Source: JBDHWG01 sp046328525 (lineage in GTDB: Bacteria; Chloroflexota; Anaerolineae; Epilineales; JAHCIE01). Taken from it: DNA of 64,000 nt. The notes below the pieces were generated by a model that saw nothing but the letters and a program-made list of their open reading frames with translations, was not told the origin of the DNA and did no database searches. Below are positions 53,227 to 63,485 of this stretch, piece by piece. Position 1 is the first letter of the stretch; the number at the start of each line of letters is the position of its first letter. The stretch lies in assembly GCA_046328525.1 (NCBI GenBank), contig JAXLWK010000003.1, forward strand, positions 558,001 through 622,000, read 5' to 3'. The position numbers and the translations under genes are program-made.

Positions 53227-54393
53227 ATGCGCGTACAAGCGGTTATCCTGGCCGGCGGCCCCGCAACCGGCCTCGGCATTCTCTCGGAGCATCGCTCGGA
53301 AGCCTCTGTGCCGTTTGCCGGCAAGTATCGCCTGATTGACTTCACACTGTCCAACCTCGCCAACTCCGGCATCTACGATGTCGCCATCCTGACACAGTAC
53401 CGCCCCCACTCCCTCAACGAGCATATCGGCAGCGGGCGCCCGTGGGACCTGGACCGCGGCGACGGGGGCGTGCGGCTGCTGCAACCCTACATCGGGCGCG
53501 ACAACAAGGGCTGGCAGCGCGGCACGGCTGACTCGGTCTACCAAAACCTGCGCTTCTTCGACCCGAAAGCTGACACCTTCCTGATCCTGAGCGGGGATCA
53601 CATCTACACGATGGACTACCGCCCGATGCTGCGCGAGCATGACCAGAAGGACGCTGAGGTGACGGTCGCGGTGAATACAGTCCCCCTGGAGGCTGCCCAC
53701 CGCTACGGCATCGTCGGCATCAACGCCCAGTACCGCATCACCCATTTCTGGGAGAAGCCAAAGGAGCCGCACGGCAATCTCGCCTCGATGGGCGTCTACG
53801 TGTTCAAGCGCCGCGTCCTGGAGCGCGTGTTGGGCGGCGAAGGCGGCGTGCGCCCGGTTGACTTTGGGCGCGAGGTGTTCCCCAAGCTGCTCGCCAACGC
53901 CAGGGCGTTTGCCTACCCCTTCCTGGGCTACTTCGTGGACGCTGGCGAGATCAAGCCCTACTGGGACGCGCAGATGTCGCTGCTGACCGACGATCCCCCG
54001 CTGGACCTGTACAACCCCGACTGGGTAGTGCACACCCGCAGCGAGGAGCGCGCCCCCGCCAAGACGCTGCCGGGCGCCGTCGTTCACCACAGCTTTGTCT
54101 CCAACGGCTGTCAGATTCATGGCACCGTCGAGCGCTCCGTTCTGTCGCCGGGCGTCGTCGTCGAGGCCGGCGCTGTCGTGCGCGATGCCATCATCATGAC
54201 CGACTCGACCATCGGGGCCGATGCCGTCGTCGAGCACGCCATCATTGACAAGCTCGTGCACATTGGCCGTGGGGCGCGGGTCGGCGGCGGGACGGCTGCC
54301 AGTCTTGCCCTGATTGGCAAGGGCGCGCGCGTGCCCGACGGCGTCACCGTCGCGCCGAAAGCCGTCGTCCAGCCCGGCGCAACAGCGGCGTAG
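53227..54393 (+). CDS. glgC: Glucose-1-phosphate adenylyltransferase
   Basis: 388 residues. An N-terminal nucleotidyltransferase domain ('VQAVILAGGPATGLGIL', LSGDHIYTMDY) is followed by a left-handed beta-helix (about 280-385, hexapeptide repeats such as 'GAVVHHSFVSNGCQIHG'). It makes ADP-glucose for glycogen. The usual GGxGxRL start is altered to GGPATGLGIL, retaining the glycine loop but not the common Arg, so activity or its regulation may differ. AAGGAAGG precedes ATG 53227. No glycogen synthase is adjacent. Confidence 0.83.
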   Translation: MRVQAVILAGGPATGLGILSEHRSEASVPFAGKYRLIDFTLSNLANSGIYDVAILTQYRPHSLNEHIGSGRPWDLDRGDGGVRLLQPYIGRDNKGWQRGTADSVYQNLRFFDPKADTFLILSGDHIYTMDYRPMLREHDQKDAEVTVAVNTVPLEAAHRYGIVGINAQYRITHFWEKPKEPHGNLASMGVYVFKRRVLERVLGGEGGVRPVDFGREVFPKLLANARAFAYPFLGYFVDAGEIKPYWDAQMSLLTDDPPLDLYNPDWVVHTRSEERAPAKTLPGAVVHHSFVSNGCQIHGTVERSVLSPGVVVEAGAVVRDAIIMTDSTIGADAVVEHAIIDKLVHIGRGARVGGGTAASLALIGKGARVPDGVTVAPKAVVQPGATAA

Positions 54394-54410
54394 GCCGGCA
54401 AGGAGGGGCT

Positions 54411-54875
54411 ATGGCCGGCAAGTACTTCGAGGACCTGGAAGTGGGGGACCGCTTCAGGCACGGCCTCGGGCGCACGGTCACGGAAATGGACAACGTTCTC
54501 TTCAGCTCGTTGACGATGAACACGCAGCCGCTGCACGTCAACGAGGACTTCGCGGCGCAGACGCAGTTCGGCCAGCGCATCGTCAACGGCATCTTCACCC
54601 TGGGGCTGGTCGTCGGCCTGACGGTGCACGAGCTGACGGAGGGCACCATCGTCGCCAACCTGGGCTACGAGCGCGTGGTGCATCCGGCGCCCCTGTTTCA
54701 CGGCGACACCGTGTATGTCGAGACGGAGGTGCTGGAGAAGCGGCCTTCGCGCTCGGCGCTGGACCGAGGCATCGTGCGCCTCAAGCACGTTGGCCGCAAG
54801 CAGGATGGCGCGATCGTCGTCGAGGTCGAGCGCACGGTGCTGTTCCTCAAGCGTCCCAAGTCGGAGGCCGAATGA
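54411..54875 (+). CDS. MaoC-like hotdog-fold hydratase
   Basis: 154 residues, hotdog fold. 'MTMNTQPLHVNEDFAAQTQFG' and 'IVNGIFTLGLVVGL' carry the Asp/His region of MaoC-like enoyl-CoA hydratases, where the family motif is (A/Y)xxTGDxNPxHxD; here it is NTQPLHVNED, a slight variant seen in mesaconyl-CoA hydratase types. It likely hydrates a branched enoyl- or mesaconyl-type CoA ester. It overlaps the CitE-like lyase by ATGA, which supports a joint role in C4/C5 dicarboxyl-CoA chemistry. Confidence 0.85.
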   Translation: MAGKYFEDLEVGDRFRHGLGRTVTEMDNVLFSSLTMNTQPLHVNEDFAAQTQFGQRIVNGIFTLGLVVGLTVHELTEGTIVANLGYERVVHPAPLFHGDTVYVETEVLEKRPSRSALDRGIVRLKHVGRKQDGAIVVEVERTVLFLKRPKSEAE

Positions 54876-55744
54876 GCCGCCCGCGCCGTGTCCTCCTGTT
54901 CATGCCCGGCGATAACCTGCGGAAGATCACGAAGGGGGCAGCCAGCGGCGTGGACAGCGTCATCATGGACCTGGAGGACGCCGTGGCGTTGGGCCGCAAG
55001 GCGGCGGCGCGGGAGGTCGTGGCCGAGGCGCTGACGACGATTGACTTCGGCCGCAGCGAGCGCCTGGTGCGCATCAACGGGCTGACCACCGGCCTGGCCG
55101 AAGCCGATGTCGCCGCGACCGTGGCCGCCCGCCCCGATGGCTACATGATTCCGAAGGTCGAGTCGGCGGCCCAGGTGCAGCAGATTGACGCGCTGCTCGC
55201 CGAGGCCGAGGCGGCCCACGGCTGGCCGACGGGCAGCGTGCGGCTGCTGGCGATTGTCGAGACGGCGCGCGGGGTCATCCGCCTGGACGAGATTGGCGGG
55301 TCCAGCCCCCGCCTCGACGCGCTGTGCTTCGGCGCGGAAGACCTGGCGGGCGACATCGGCGCGCGGCGCACGCCGGAGGGGGCGGAGGTGTTCTACGCCC
55401 GCAGCGCCGTCGTCATCGCGGCGGCGGCGCATGGCTTGCAGGCGATTGACACGCCCTACATTGATCTCCAGAACATCGAGGGCCTGAGTGCCGACGCGCG
55501 GCGCGCGGCAGGGATGGGCTACACCGGCAAGCTCGCCATCCACCCGCGCCACATCGAGCCGATCCTTGGGGCGTTCACGCCCTCGGACGAGGAGGTCGCT
55601 GCCGCGCAACGCCTGGTGGATGCCTACGCGGCGAGTCAGGCGGCCGGGGCCGGCGTGTTCGCCCTGGATGGCAAGATGGTGGATACGCCGCTGCTGCGCG
55701 CCGCCCAGCGGGTGCTGGCCCGCGCGGGACACCGCACCGAATAA
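54872..55744 (+). CDS. CitE/HpcH-like CoA-ester lyase
   Basis: 290 residues, TIM-barrel aldolase. 'LLFMPGDNLRKITK', VDSVIMDLEDAVALGRK, 'YMIPKVESAAQV' and 'LCFGAEDLAGDIGA' are the family blocks; the Glu/Asp metal site (LEDA and AEDLA) is intact. Candidates are beta-methylmalyl-CoA, malyl-CoA or citramalyl-CoA lyase. With the MaoC hydratase (ATGA overlap, GGAGG at 54863-54867), a mesaconyl-CoA to methylmalyl-CoA to glyoxylate/propionyl-CoA step is suggested. The frame is open upstream to 54314 but that part is a shadow. Confidence 0.85.
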   Translation: MSRPRRVLLFMPGDNLRKITKGAASGVDSVIMDLEDAVALGRKAAAREVVAEALTTIDFGRSERLVRINGLTTGLAEADVAATVAARPDGYMIPKVESAAQVQQIDALLAEAEAAHGWPTGSVRLLAIVETARGVIRLDEIGGSSPRLDALCFGAEDLAGDIGARRTPEGAEVFYARSAVVIAAAAHGLQAIDTPYIDLQNIEGLSADARRAAGMGYTGKLAIHPRHIEPILGAFTPSDEEVAAAQRLVDAYAASQAAGAGVFALDGKMVDTPLLRAAQRVLARAGHRTE

Positions 55745-55771
55745 GCCGCGCACAGCGCAGGTTGGGGGGAC

Positions 55772-56326
55772 ATGGCGCACGAGTTCTCGCAGGCGATTGA
55801 GGGCTGGCACGACTTCTATCTGATGACCGGGACGGCGGCGGCAACCCTCGTCGGGCTGCTGTTCGTCGCCGTGAGCGTCAACCTGAACCTGTTGCGCGGC
55901 GCCGCCGCCCAGCACCGCCGCGAGTGGGCGCGCCATACCTTCCTCAACTTCATCTTCGTCCTGCTCGTCTCACTGATCTTTCTCATGCCGGCGCAAAGCG
56001 AACTCGGGCTGGCGTTGCCCTTGCTCATCATCGCCGCCGTGGCCTTCTTCGGCGTGGCGCGCCTGTACCGCGAAGCCACGCGCCTGGCGACCAGCGGCGA
56101 CGAGGCCCGCGTCCGCCAGCGCATGATGCGGGAGGCCATCTACAGCGCCGGCAGCTACCTGATCCTGGTCATCGTGGCCCTGTTTCTGTTGCGGAGTGAG
56201 CCGCAGCAGCTCTACTGGCTGGCGGCGGCCGTCCTGGTGCTGCTCATCGAAGCCGCCGGCGCGGCGTGGCGCTTGCTCGTAGTGCTGGTAAACTTCGCCC
56301 AGCCCGACTCCGAGGAGACGGGATGA
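55772..56326 (+). CDS. Small integral membrane protein of unknown function
   Basis: 184 residues with about four membrane helices (near 15-35, 55-75, 78-95, 115-160). GGGGGG lies just before ATG 55772. 'MTGTAAATLVGLLFVAVSVNLN' is a recurrent start of hypothetical membrane proteins. It is coupled to the patatin gene (ATGA overlap), so a lipid-related role is possible but unsupported. Confidence 0.7.
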   Translation: MAHEFSQAIEGWHDFYLMTGTAAATLVGLLFVAVSVNLNLLRGAAAQHRREWARHTFLNFIFVLLVSLIFLMPAQSELGLALPLLIIAAVAFFGVARLYREATRLATSGDEARVRQRMMREAIYSAGSYLILVIVALFLLRSEPQQLYWLAAAVLVLLIEAAGAAWRLLVVLVNFAQPDSEETG

Positions 56327-57261
56327 TTGCGTTTGTGCTGAGCGGCGGCGGAAGCAGAGGCGCGCTCGAAGTGGGCGCGCTTCGCGCGCTCTTCGAGGCC
56401 GGCATCCAGCCGGCCATGCTGGTCGGCTCATCCGTAGGCGCGCTGAATGCGACGGGCGTCGCCGCCGAGCCGAGCCTGGCCGGCGTGAAGCGCCTGGAGC
56501 AAGCCTGGCTGCTGGCGCGCTCCTCGGACATTTTCCCCGGCAACTGGATTACCGAGGGCTGGCGGTTTGTCACGCGCCAGGATAGCCTGTACCCCTCGGA
56601 TGGCCTGCGCAAGTTCGCGGCGGAGTCGCTGCCGCCCGGCATCGCCACCTACGGCGACATCACGCGCGTCAAGCTCTACGTCACGGCGGCGAATCTCAAC
56701 ACGGCCAGCCTGTACGTCTACGGCGACGATCCCTCGGCCCGGCTCGTGGACGCGGCGGTGACGAGCGCGTCGCTGCCGCCGGTGTTCCCGCCGGTGCGCT
56801 ACAACGGCTACCAGTACGTGGATGGCGGCGCTGTGGCGAATGTTCCCATCAGCGTGGCGGTAGACAAGGGCGCGACGGAGATCTACGCCCTCAACCTGGG
56901 CTACACCGATGAGCCGGAACCGGACGTGCGCGGCGTCGTCAACGTCGTGCTTCAGACGATCTCCGTGCTGCTCTATCAGCAGCTCCTCGACGACCTGGAA
57001 GCCGCCGGGCGGCGGCCTGACATCAAGCTGCACCAGATCATCCTGGAGCCGCCGCATAGAGTCTCGTTGACCGACCTCAGCCAGTCGGCCGCGCTCATCG
57101 CCGAGGGCTACCACGCGACGAAGACGTATCTCGGCCGCCTGCACGAGGGCAAAGTGGGGCCGATTAGCATCGAGGACCTCCTGCCCCCTCCGGCGCCGCC
57201 GCCGCCCGGCGCCCAGGTCTTCCCGTGGCGCCGCCGCCGCGAGCGCAACGCTCCCCCATGA
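56323..57261 (+). CDS. Patatin-like phospholipase
   Basis: 312 residues. The oxyanion loop SGGGSRGA (7-14), GxSxG nucleophile elbow GSSVG with S37, and the DGG containing catalytic D167 are complete, so it should be an active Ser-Asp lipid acyl hydrolase. It lacks a signal peptide. ATG 56323 overlaps the membrane protein stop, and its own stop overlaps the YhhN-like gene by ATGA: a lipid-metabolism-flavoured three-gene unit. C-terminal Pro/Arg-rich tail of about 25 residues. Confidence 0.88.
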   Translation: MIAFVLSGGGSRGALEVGALRALFEAGIQPAMLVGSSVGALNATGVAAEPSLAGVKRLEQAWLLARSSDIFPGNWITEGWRFVTRQDSLYPSDGLRKFAAESLPPGIATYGDITRVKLYVTAANLNTASLYVYGDDPSARLVDAAVTSASLPPVFPPVRYNGYQYVDGGAVANVPISVAVDKGATEIYALNLGYTDEPEPDVRGVVNVVLQTISVLLYQQLLDDLEAAGRRPDIKLHQIILEPPHRVSLTDLSQSAALIAEGYHATKTYLGRLHEGKVGPISIEDLLPPPAPPPPGAQVFPWRRRRERNAPP

Positions 57262-57980
57262 CAACGGGACTGATGTGGCTGGCGATTGCGGCCGTCCCCG
57301 CGATGCTGCTGCTGGGCTTCGTCTTTGGCCGGCCCGCCGCCGACGGCACAGGCCGCCTCACCAAGCCGCTGGAGCTGGCGACCTCCGTCGTCGTGGTTGG
57401 GCTGGCCCTGGCGCTCTGGCTGGTCTACGCGCGCGGCACATCCCTCGAGGCGTCCGCGCTCGCGCTACTTGCAGGCATGACAGCCGGTCTCTTCGGCGAC
57501 CTGATCATGGCAAAGGCGCTGCCGACGCCCAACCGGCTCATCTTCGGCATCCTGGCGTTCGGTATTGGGCATGTCCTGTACATTGTGGGCTTCACGCTGA
57601 CGGCGGGGGCCGTGGGTCTGGCGGCCCCGCTGACGCTGTGGTGGCTATGGGGCGGCGCGCTCGTCCTGGCAGCGGCCCTGTGGCGCGGCATGGTCTACTC
57701 GCCCCGCACGCCGCCGGTCTTGAACGTCGGCTCACTGCTCTACGCCGGTCTCATCGCCCTCATGGCGGCGTGTGGGGCCGCGCTGGCGGCGCAGAATGGG
57801 CGCTTCCTCGGGGCGGCGGTGGGGGGCGCCCTGTTCCTGGTGTCGGACCTCATCCTGGGCGCGCGGGAGTTTCGCGGGACTCACTGGCGCCTGATCAACG
57901 ACGTCGTGTGGGTCACCTACATCCTCGGCCAGGAGCTGATCGCCCTGACCACGCTCTACGCGCTACCCCTCGCCCTCTAG
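57258..57980 (+). CDS. YhhN-family membrane protein (lysoplasmalogenase-like)
   Basis: 240 residues with about eight membrane helices. 'AGMTAGLFGDLIMAK' and 'ALFLVSDLILGAREF' are the two Asp-containing motifs of the YhhN family, whose TMEM86 relatives are lysoplasmalogenases. It follows the patatin gene by ATGA. Its 3' end overlaps the convergent biotin-carrier gene by 18 bases. Confidence 0.85.
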   Translation: MTTGLMWLAIAAVPAMLLLGFVFGRPAADGTGRLTKPLELATSVVVVGLALALWLVYARGTSLEASALALLAGMTAGLFGDLIMAKALPTPNRLIFGILAFGIGHVLYIVGFTLTAGAVGLAAPLTLWWLWGGALVLAAALWRGMVYSPRTPPVLNVGSLLYAGLIALMAACGAALAAQNGRFLGAAVGGALFLVSDLILGAREFRGTHWRLINDVVWVTYILGQELIALTTLYALPLAL

Positions 57981-58451
57981 CTCGATGAGGGTCTGCCCCC
58001 GCTTGACCACGTCGCCCGCGCTGACCTTGACGTTGCGCACACGCGCGGCGTGGGGTGCGCTGACGTGCAGCTCCATCTTCATGGCTTCCAGGAGAACGAG
58101 CGCCTGCCCCTTCTCCACGGTATCGCCGGGCGCGACGTGGACGGCGACAACTTGACCGGGCATGGCCGCGGTCAAGTTGTCGGCGCTGCGGTCGGCGTGA
58201 CGACCGCCCCGGCGCACGACAGGCTCCAGGGCGAAGACCTGGCCGTCGAGGGCGACCAGGCGGCGCGGACCATCCGGCGCAGCGACGGCGCGCACGTGCT
58301 GCCCGTCAATGTCCAGGTGCAACACACCGTCATGGGCGCGCCGCACGACGACGGTGTAGCTGCGCTCGCCGACGGCCACGCGGAAAGCGTCGCCGACCGG
58401 CTCGATGCGAACTCGAATGTCCGTGTCCCCAACCGCGTAGTGTCGTTCCAT
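57963..58451 (-). CDS. Biotin carboxyl carrier-type protein of acyl-CoA carboxylase
   Basis: 162 residues from ATG 58451, which starts the conserved part; ATG 58472 is possible. The C-terminal domain has the biotinylation motif EAMKMEL with K125, and the N-terminal part (1-85) is the usual extended region of these carriers. It forms the acyl-CoA carboxylase with the biotin carboxylase and carboxyltransferase upstream. The C-terminus overlaps the YhhN gene by 18 bases. Confidence 0.88.
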   Translation of the reverse strand: MERHYAVGDTDIRVRIEPVGDAFRVAVGERSYTVVVRRAHDGVLHLDIDGQHVRAVAAPDGPRRLVALDGQVFALEPVVRRGGRHADRSADNLTAAMPGQVVAVHVAPGDTVEKGQALVLLEAMKMELHVSAPHAARVRNVKVSAGDVVKRGQTLIELEGEG

Positions 58452-58535
58452 GTGATCCGCCCTTGTTCTCATGCGTTGGACGGCAGTGTGACGGAGTGAC
58501 GGTGTGAAGGGCCGCTCTGCTGGTCGCCTCGCCAC

Positions 58536-58571
58536 CCCGTCACCTCGTCACCTCGTCACTCCGTCCCCCCG

Positions 58572-58577
<6 letters not shown>
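58536..58577. repeat. Short tandem repeats of about 9-10 bases
   Basis: On the forward strand, near-repeats of CCTCGTCAC, CCCCGTCAC and CTCCGTCCC follow each other between the biotin carrier and biotin carboxylase genes, ending in the last codons of the carboxylase. Probably slippage-prone spacer DNA. Confidence 0.6.
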
Positions 58578-60065
<1,488 letters not shown>

Positions 60066-60086
60066 GCGGTCTCCTCATGCGATCTC

Positions 60087-61106
60087 TCAGACGGCTTGAG
60101 ATACGTGAACTTCCAGGCCCGCGAAGTCGAAATCGAAGTCCAACACGGCCAGCCCCTGCTCCGTCAGCCTCTGGCGAAGGAGGGCAGCGCGGTCGGGCGC
60201 GTAGAACAGGACGCAGCCGCCGCCACCTGCGCCGAGCGCCTTGCCGTCCACGGCTCCGACCCCCTGCGCCATCTCGAACAGCGCCTCAATTTCCGAGGTC
60301 GTGACCGATGGATCGAGGTCCTTCTGGCAGCGCCAATTGTCTAGCAGAAGCGTCCCGAAGCCCGCCATGTCGCCCGCTACCAGCGCATCGCGCATCTCGC
60401 CGGCGATTGCCTTGAGGCGGCGCAGCGCCCCGGTCGTGCGCGCGTCGCCGCGCCGGTAGTTGCCCATGACGGTCGAGATGATATTTCCGGAGATGCGCGA
60501 GCGCCCGGTGTAGCACAGCGCCATGTCCCGCCGCAGGGCGTCGAGAACGGCATCCGTCAGCTCGACGCGGGCGCTGACCGCCGCCGGATCGCGGAATTCG
60601 AGGTATTGGACCCCGCCGTTCAAAGCTGCGAACTGGTCCTGCCGGCCGCCGGCCACGCCCATCTCGTCCACTTCGAGGCGGTAGGCGCGGTCGGCCAGCT
60701 CGGAGCGCGGCCACGCATCGGGCCGCAGGCAGTTTAGCGCGCCCAGCAGGGCGATGCCGACGGACGCCGACGCGCCGAGACCGGCGCCCGGCGGCGTGTC
60801 GCTGGCGACCGTCAGGTCCAGGCCGGCGACCCCGGCGACACGCACCGCCGCTTTCAGCAGATCGAGCGTCCCGTCGTAGCGCACCGCGTCGAGGCTGTCC
60901 GCCTCGATGGCGACGTGGTAGTCGTCCGAGGCCAGGCAGATGCGCCGGTCGGAGCGGGGCGTGACGCGAACCGTCGCGTAGCGCCGCACGGCGACGTTGA
61001 GAACCGCGCCGCCTTCCTCGGTGGAGAACGGCGGCACGTCGGTCCAGCCGCCGCCTAGATCGAAGCGCATGGGCGCGCGGGCCGTGACCATCGGCAGCGC
61101 TGCCAT
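60087..61106 (-). CDS. GHMP kinase, heptose/fucose-kinase-like
   Basis: 339 residues from ATG 61106 (61091 also possible). 'APMRFDLGGGWTDVPPFSTEE' near the start, PPGAGLGASASVG (ATP loop) and 'GAGGGGCVLFY' near the end give the three GHMP motifs. The LGGGWTD form points to sugar 1-kinases such as D-glycero-D-manno-heptose 7-phosphate kinase or L-fucose kinase. It is 7 bases after the carboxyltransferase and 21 before the biotin carboxylase, an unexpected insert in the acyl-CoA carboxylase operon. Confidence 0.85.
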   Translation of the reverse strand: MAALPMVTARAPMRFDLGGGWTDVPPFSTEEGGAVLNVAVRRYATVRVTPRSDRRICLASDDYHVAIEADSLDAVRYDGTLDLLKAAVRVAGVAGLDLTVASDTPPGAGLGASASVGIALLGALNCLRPDAWPRSELADRAYRLEVDEMGVAGGRQDQFAALNGGVQYLEFRDPAAVSARVELTDAVLDALRRDMALCYTGRSRISGNIISTVMGNYRRGDARTTGALRRLKAIAGEMRDALVAGDMAGFGTLLLDNWRCQKDLDPSVTTSEIEALFEMAQGVGAVDGKALGAGGGGCVLFYAPDRAALLRQRLTEQGLAVLDFDFDFAGLEVHVSQAV

Positions 61107-61113
61107 GGCCTGA

Positions 61114-62724
61114 TTACATGCGGAAGACGCCATACTCGGTGCGCTCGATGGGCGCGTTGAGGCACGCAGAGAGGGCCAGGGCCAGGGTGCGGCGCGTCTC
61201 CGGCGGGTCCAGGATCCCGTCGTCCCACAGGCGGGCCGTCGAGTAGTACGGGCTGCCCTCGTGCTCGTACTTTTCCAGAATCGGGGCTTTGAAACGGTCC
61301 TGCTCGACCTGTGTCATGAGCGCCTGCTCGGAGCGGGCGAGCTGGTCCTGCTTGACGGTCAGCAGGACGTTGGCTGCCTGGTCGCCGCCCATCACGCTGA
61401 TGCGGCTGTTGGGCCACATCCACAAGAAGCGCGGGGCGTAGGCGCGGCCGCACATGCCGTAGTTGCCCGCGCCGAACGAGCCGCCGATGATAACGGTCAG
61501 CTTCGGTACGCGGGCATTGGCGACGGCGTGCACCATCTTCGCGCCATCTTTGGCGATGCCGCCCGACTCATATTCGCGCCCAACCATAAAGCCGGTGATG
61601 TTCTGGAGGAAGAGCAGTGGGATGTTGCGCGCCGTGCAAAGCTCGATGAAGTGCGCCCCCTTGAGGGCCGACTCGCGGAACAGGACGCCGTTGTTGCCCA
61701 GGATGCCGACGGGGTAGCCGTGGATGCGGGCGAAGCCGGTGACGAGTGTGTCGCCATAGAGCGGCTTGAACTCGCGCAGCTTGCTGCCGTCCACAAGGCG
61801 GGCGATGACCTCGCGCACGTCGTAGGTCTCGCGGAAGGTGCGCGGGATGATGCCGTACAGCTCATCGGCGTCGTACAGTGGCTCCTCCGGCGGCGTTAGC
61901 TCGAGGGCCACGCGCTTGCGTGTGTTGAGCGTCGCCACGATGGCGCGCGCCTGCTCGATGGCGTGGTCGTCGTTGAGCGCCAGGTGGTCGGCGACGCCGG
62001 ACAGGCGCGTGTGGACGTCCGCGCCGCCCAGGTCCTCCGCCGAGACCTCCTCGCCGGTCGCCGCCTTGACCAGCGGCGGGCCGCCCAGGAAGATCGTGCC
62101 CGTGCCCCGCACGATGATCGTCTCGTCGCTCATCGCCGGGACATACGCTCCGCCCGCCGTGCATGACCCCATGACGACGGCAATCTGGGGGATGCCCTGG
62201 GCGCTCATGCGCGCCTGGTTGTAGAAGATGCGCCCGAAGTCGTCCACATCCGGAAACACCTCGTCTTGCATCGGCAGGAACGCGCCGCCGGAATCGACCA
62301 GGTAGATGCACGGCAGGTGGTTTTCCTCGGCCACCGCCTGAGCGCGCAGGTGCTTCTTGACCGTGAGCGGGTAGTACGTGCCGCCCTTGACGGTCGCGTC
62401 GTTGGCGACGATCATGCACTCGCGACCGGCGATGGAGCCGATGCCGGTGACGATGCCGGCGGCCGGCGCTTCGTTGAAGTACATCTCCCAGGCCGCCAGC
62501 GGCGACAGTTCCAAGAAGGGGGAGCCGGGGTCGAGGAGACGCTGGATGCGGTCGCGCACGAAGAGCTTGTTCTGCTCGGCGTGGCGTTTCTGGGCGCGCT
62601 CTCCGCCGCCCTTGCGGGCGAGGGCAAGGCGCTCTTTCAGCTCAGCCGCGAGGGCGCGGTTGTGCGCCGCGTTGGCGGCAAATCGCTCGTCGTCGGTATC
62701 AACGTGGGATTCGATGATTTCCAT
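61114..62724 (-). CDS. Acyl-CoA carboxylase carboxyltransferase (MccB/PccB type)
   Basis: 536 residues from ATG 62724, with AAAGGTG 6 bases upstream. Two crotonase-fold halves: N-terminal 'DSGGAFLPMQDEVFPDVDDFG' and C-terminal IIGGSFGAGNYGMCGRAYAP. The FLPMQDEVFPD segment resembles methylcrotonyl-CoA or geranyl-CoA carboxylase beta subunits. Together with the biotin carboxylase and carrier it forms a three-part carboxylase for a short or branched acyl-CoA. The reverse operon begins with the DUF427 gene. Confidence 0.9.
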   Translation of the reverse strand: MEIIESHVDTDDERFAANAAHNRALAAELKERLALARKGGGERAQKRHAEQNKLFVRDRIQRLLDPGSPFLELSPLAAWEMYFNEAPAAGIVTGIGSIAGRECMIVANDATVKGGTYYPLTVKKHLRAQAVAEENHLPCIYLVDSGGAFLPMQDEVFPDVDDFGRIFYNQARMSAQGIPQIAVVMGSCTAGGAYVPAMSDETIIVRGTGTIFLGGPPLVKAATGEEVSAEDLGGADVHTRLSGVADHLALNDDHAIEQARAIVATLNTRKRVALELTPPEEPLYDADELYGIIPRTFRETYDVREVIARLVDGSKLREFKPLYGDTLVTGFARIHGYPVGILGNNGVLFRESALKGAHFIELCTARNIPLLFLQNITGFMVGREYESGGIAKDGAKMVHAVANARVPKLTVIIGGSFGAGNYGMCGRAYAPRFLWMWPNSRISVMGGDQAANVLLTVKQDQLARSEQALMTQVEQDRFKAPILEKYEHEGSPYYSTARLWDDGILDPPETRRTLALALSACLNAPIERTEYGVFRM

Positions 62725-62808
62725 AAATGGCACCTTTGCCGAAGTCGTCTGGAATAACGACGCCCTCATGCCAGTATACAACGGGCGGGGACGCGAGGCA
62801 AGCCACAA

Positions 62809-63306
62809 TCACCACCCCTGTGTGCCTGGAGCGCCCTTGAACGGGCCGATGATGTCGCTCGTGATCCAGCCGCCGTAGAAGTCGCCAGGCTGCGGCGTCA
62901 CCGGCTCGCCGTCCACGGTGCAGGCGTCCATGCGGCCCGGATAGAAGGCGACATAATCCTTAATACCGGCAAACGCGGGCGTGGGGTTGGGGTAGAACCA
63001 GGCCGCGTTCGCGGCTGTTTTGTCGCCGACGCGGATCGTGTAGTAGCCTGCGCGGCCCTTCCACTCGCAGTACGTGGCGCGGCCGGTCGGCGTCAGATAC
63101 TCCAGCCTGATGTCGTCGGGCCGGATGTAGTACACGGGTGGGTGGCTCGTCTCCAGGACGCGCTTGGCGCGGTGCGTGTCGGCGATGACCATGCCGTTGA
63201 AGACCACCTCGATGTGCTTGCCGCTGTCCTCGACGCGCGGCGGCCGCGGGTAATCCCAGACACTCTCCTGCCCCGGCGTTGGTTGAAGCGTTTGTCGTCC
63301 TTGCAT
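62809..63306 (-). CDS. DUF427 protein
   Basis: 165 residues, all-beta. 'DYPRPPRVEDSGKHIEVVFNG', RPDDIRLEYL, 'CEWKGRAGYYTI' and 'VAFYPGRMDACTVDGEPVTPQPGDFYGGWIT' are the conserved blocks of DUF427, a family whose function is not established. ATG 63306 is used, with GGAGGGG upstream; the preceding codon 63309 is a GTG. It heads the carboxylase operon, 84 bases before the carboxyltransferase. Confidence 0.9.
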   Translation of the reverse strand: MQGRQTLQPTPGQESVWDYPRPPRVEDSGKHIEVVFNGMVIADTHRAKRVLETSHPPVYYIRPDDIRLEYLTPTGRATYCEWKGRAGYYTIRVGDKTAANAAWFYPNPTPAFAGIKDYVAFYPGRMDACTVDGEPVTPQPGDFYGGWITSDIIGPFKGAPGTQGW

Positions 63307-63338
63307 CACGCCCCTCCTTTGTTCGTCGCGCTATTCAT

Positions 63339-63443
63339 ATGTGCGGCTCGCGGCGTGTGCTGGAGAAGTGCGGGTTCACGGTGGTCGGTGAAGACGCCGA
63401 CGAGCTTGTCTTGATGCTCAACGACAGACCGCGTGACGTTTGA
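63339..63443 (+). pseudogene. C-terminal stub of a GNAT acetyltransferase
   Basis: From ATG 63339 the frame reads MCGSRRVLEKCGFTVVGEDA and ends ELVLMLNDRPRDV-stop (34 residues). SRRVLEKCGF is the standard last helix/strand of GNAT enzymes (NxxSxRVLEKxGF). The rest of the enzyme is missing upstream, where the DUF427 gene now begins. A truncated leftover. Confidence 0.65.
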
Positions 63444-63453
63444 GTCGGCTAGG

Positions 63454-63473
63454 GGTAGCCCCCCGTGGCTACC
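63454..63473. repeat. Small perfect inverted repeat
   Basis: GGTAGCC (63454-63460) and GGCTACC (63467-63473) around CCCCGT, directly before the tandem array. Confidence 0.6.
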
Positions 63474-63485
63474 CAGGGCGACCAC

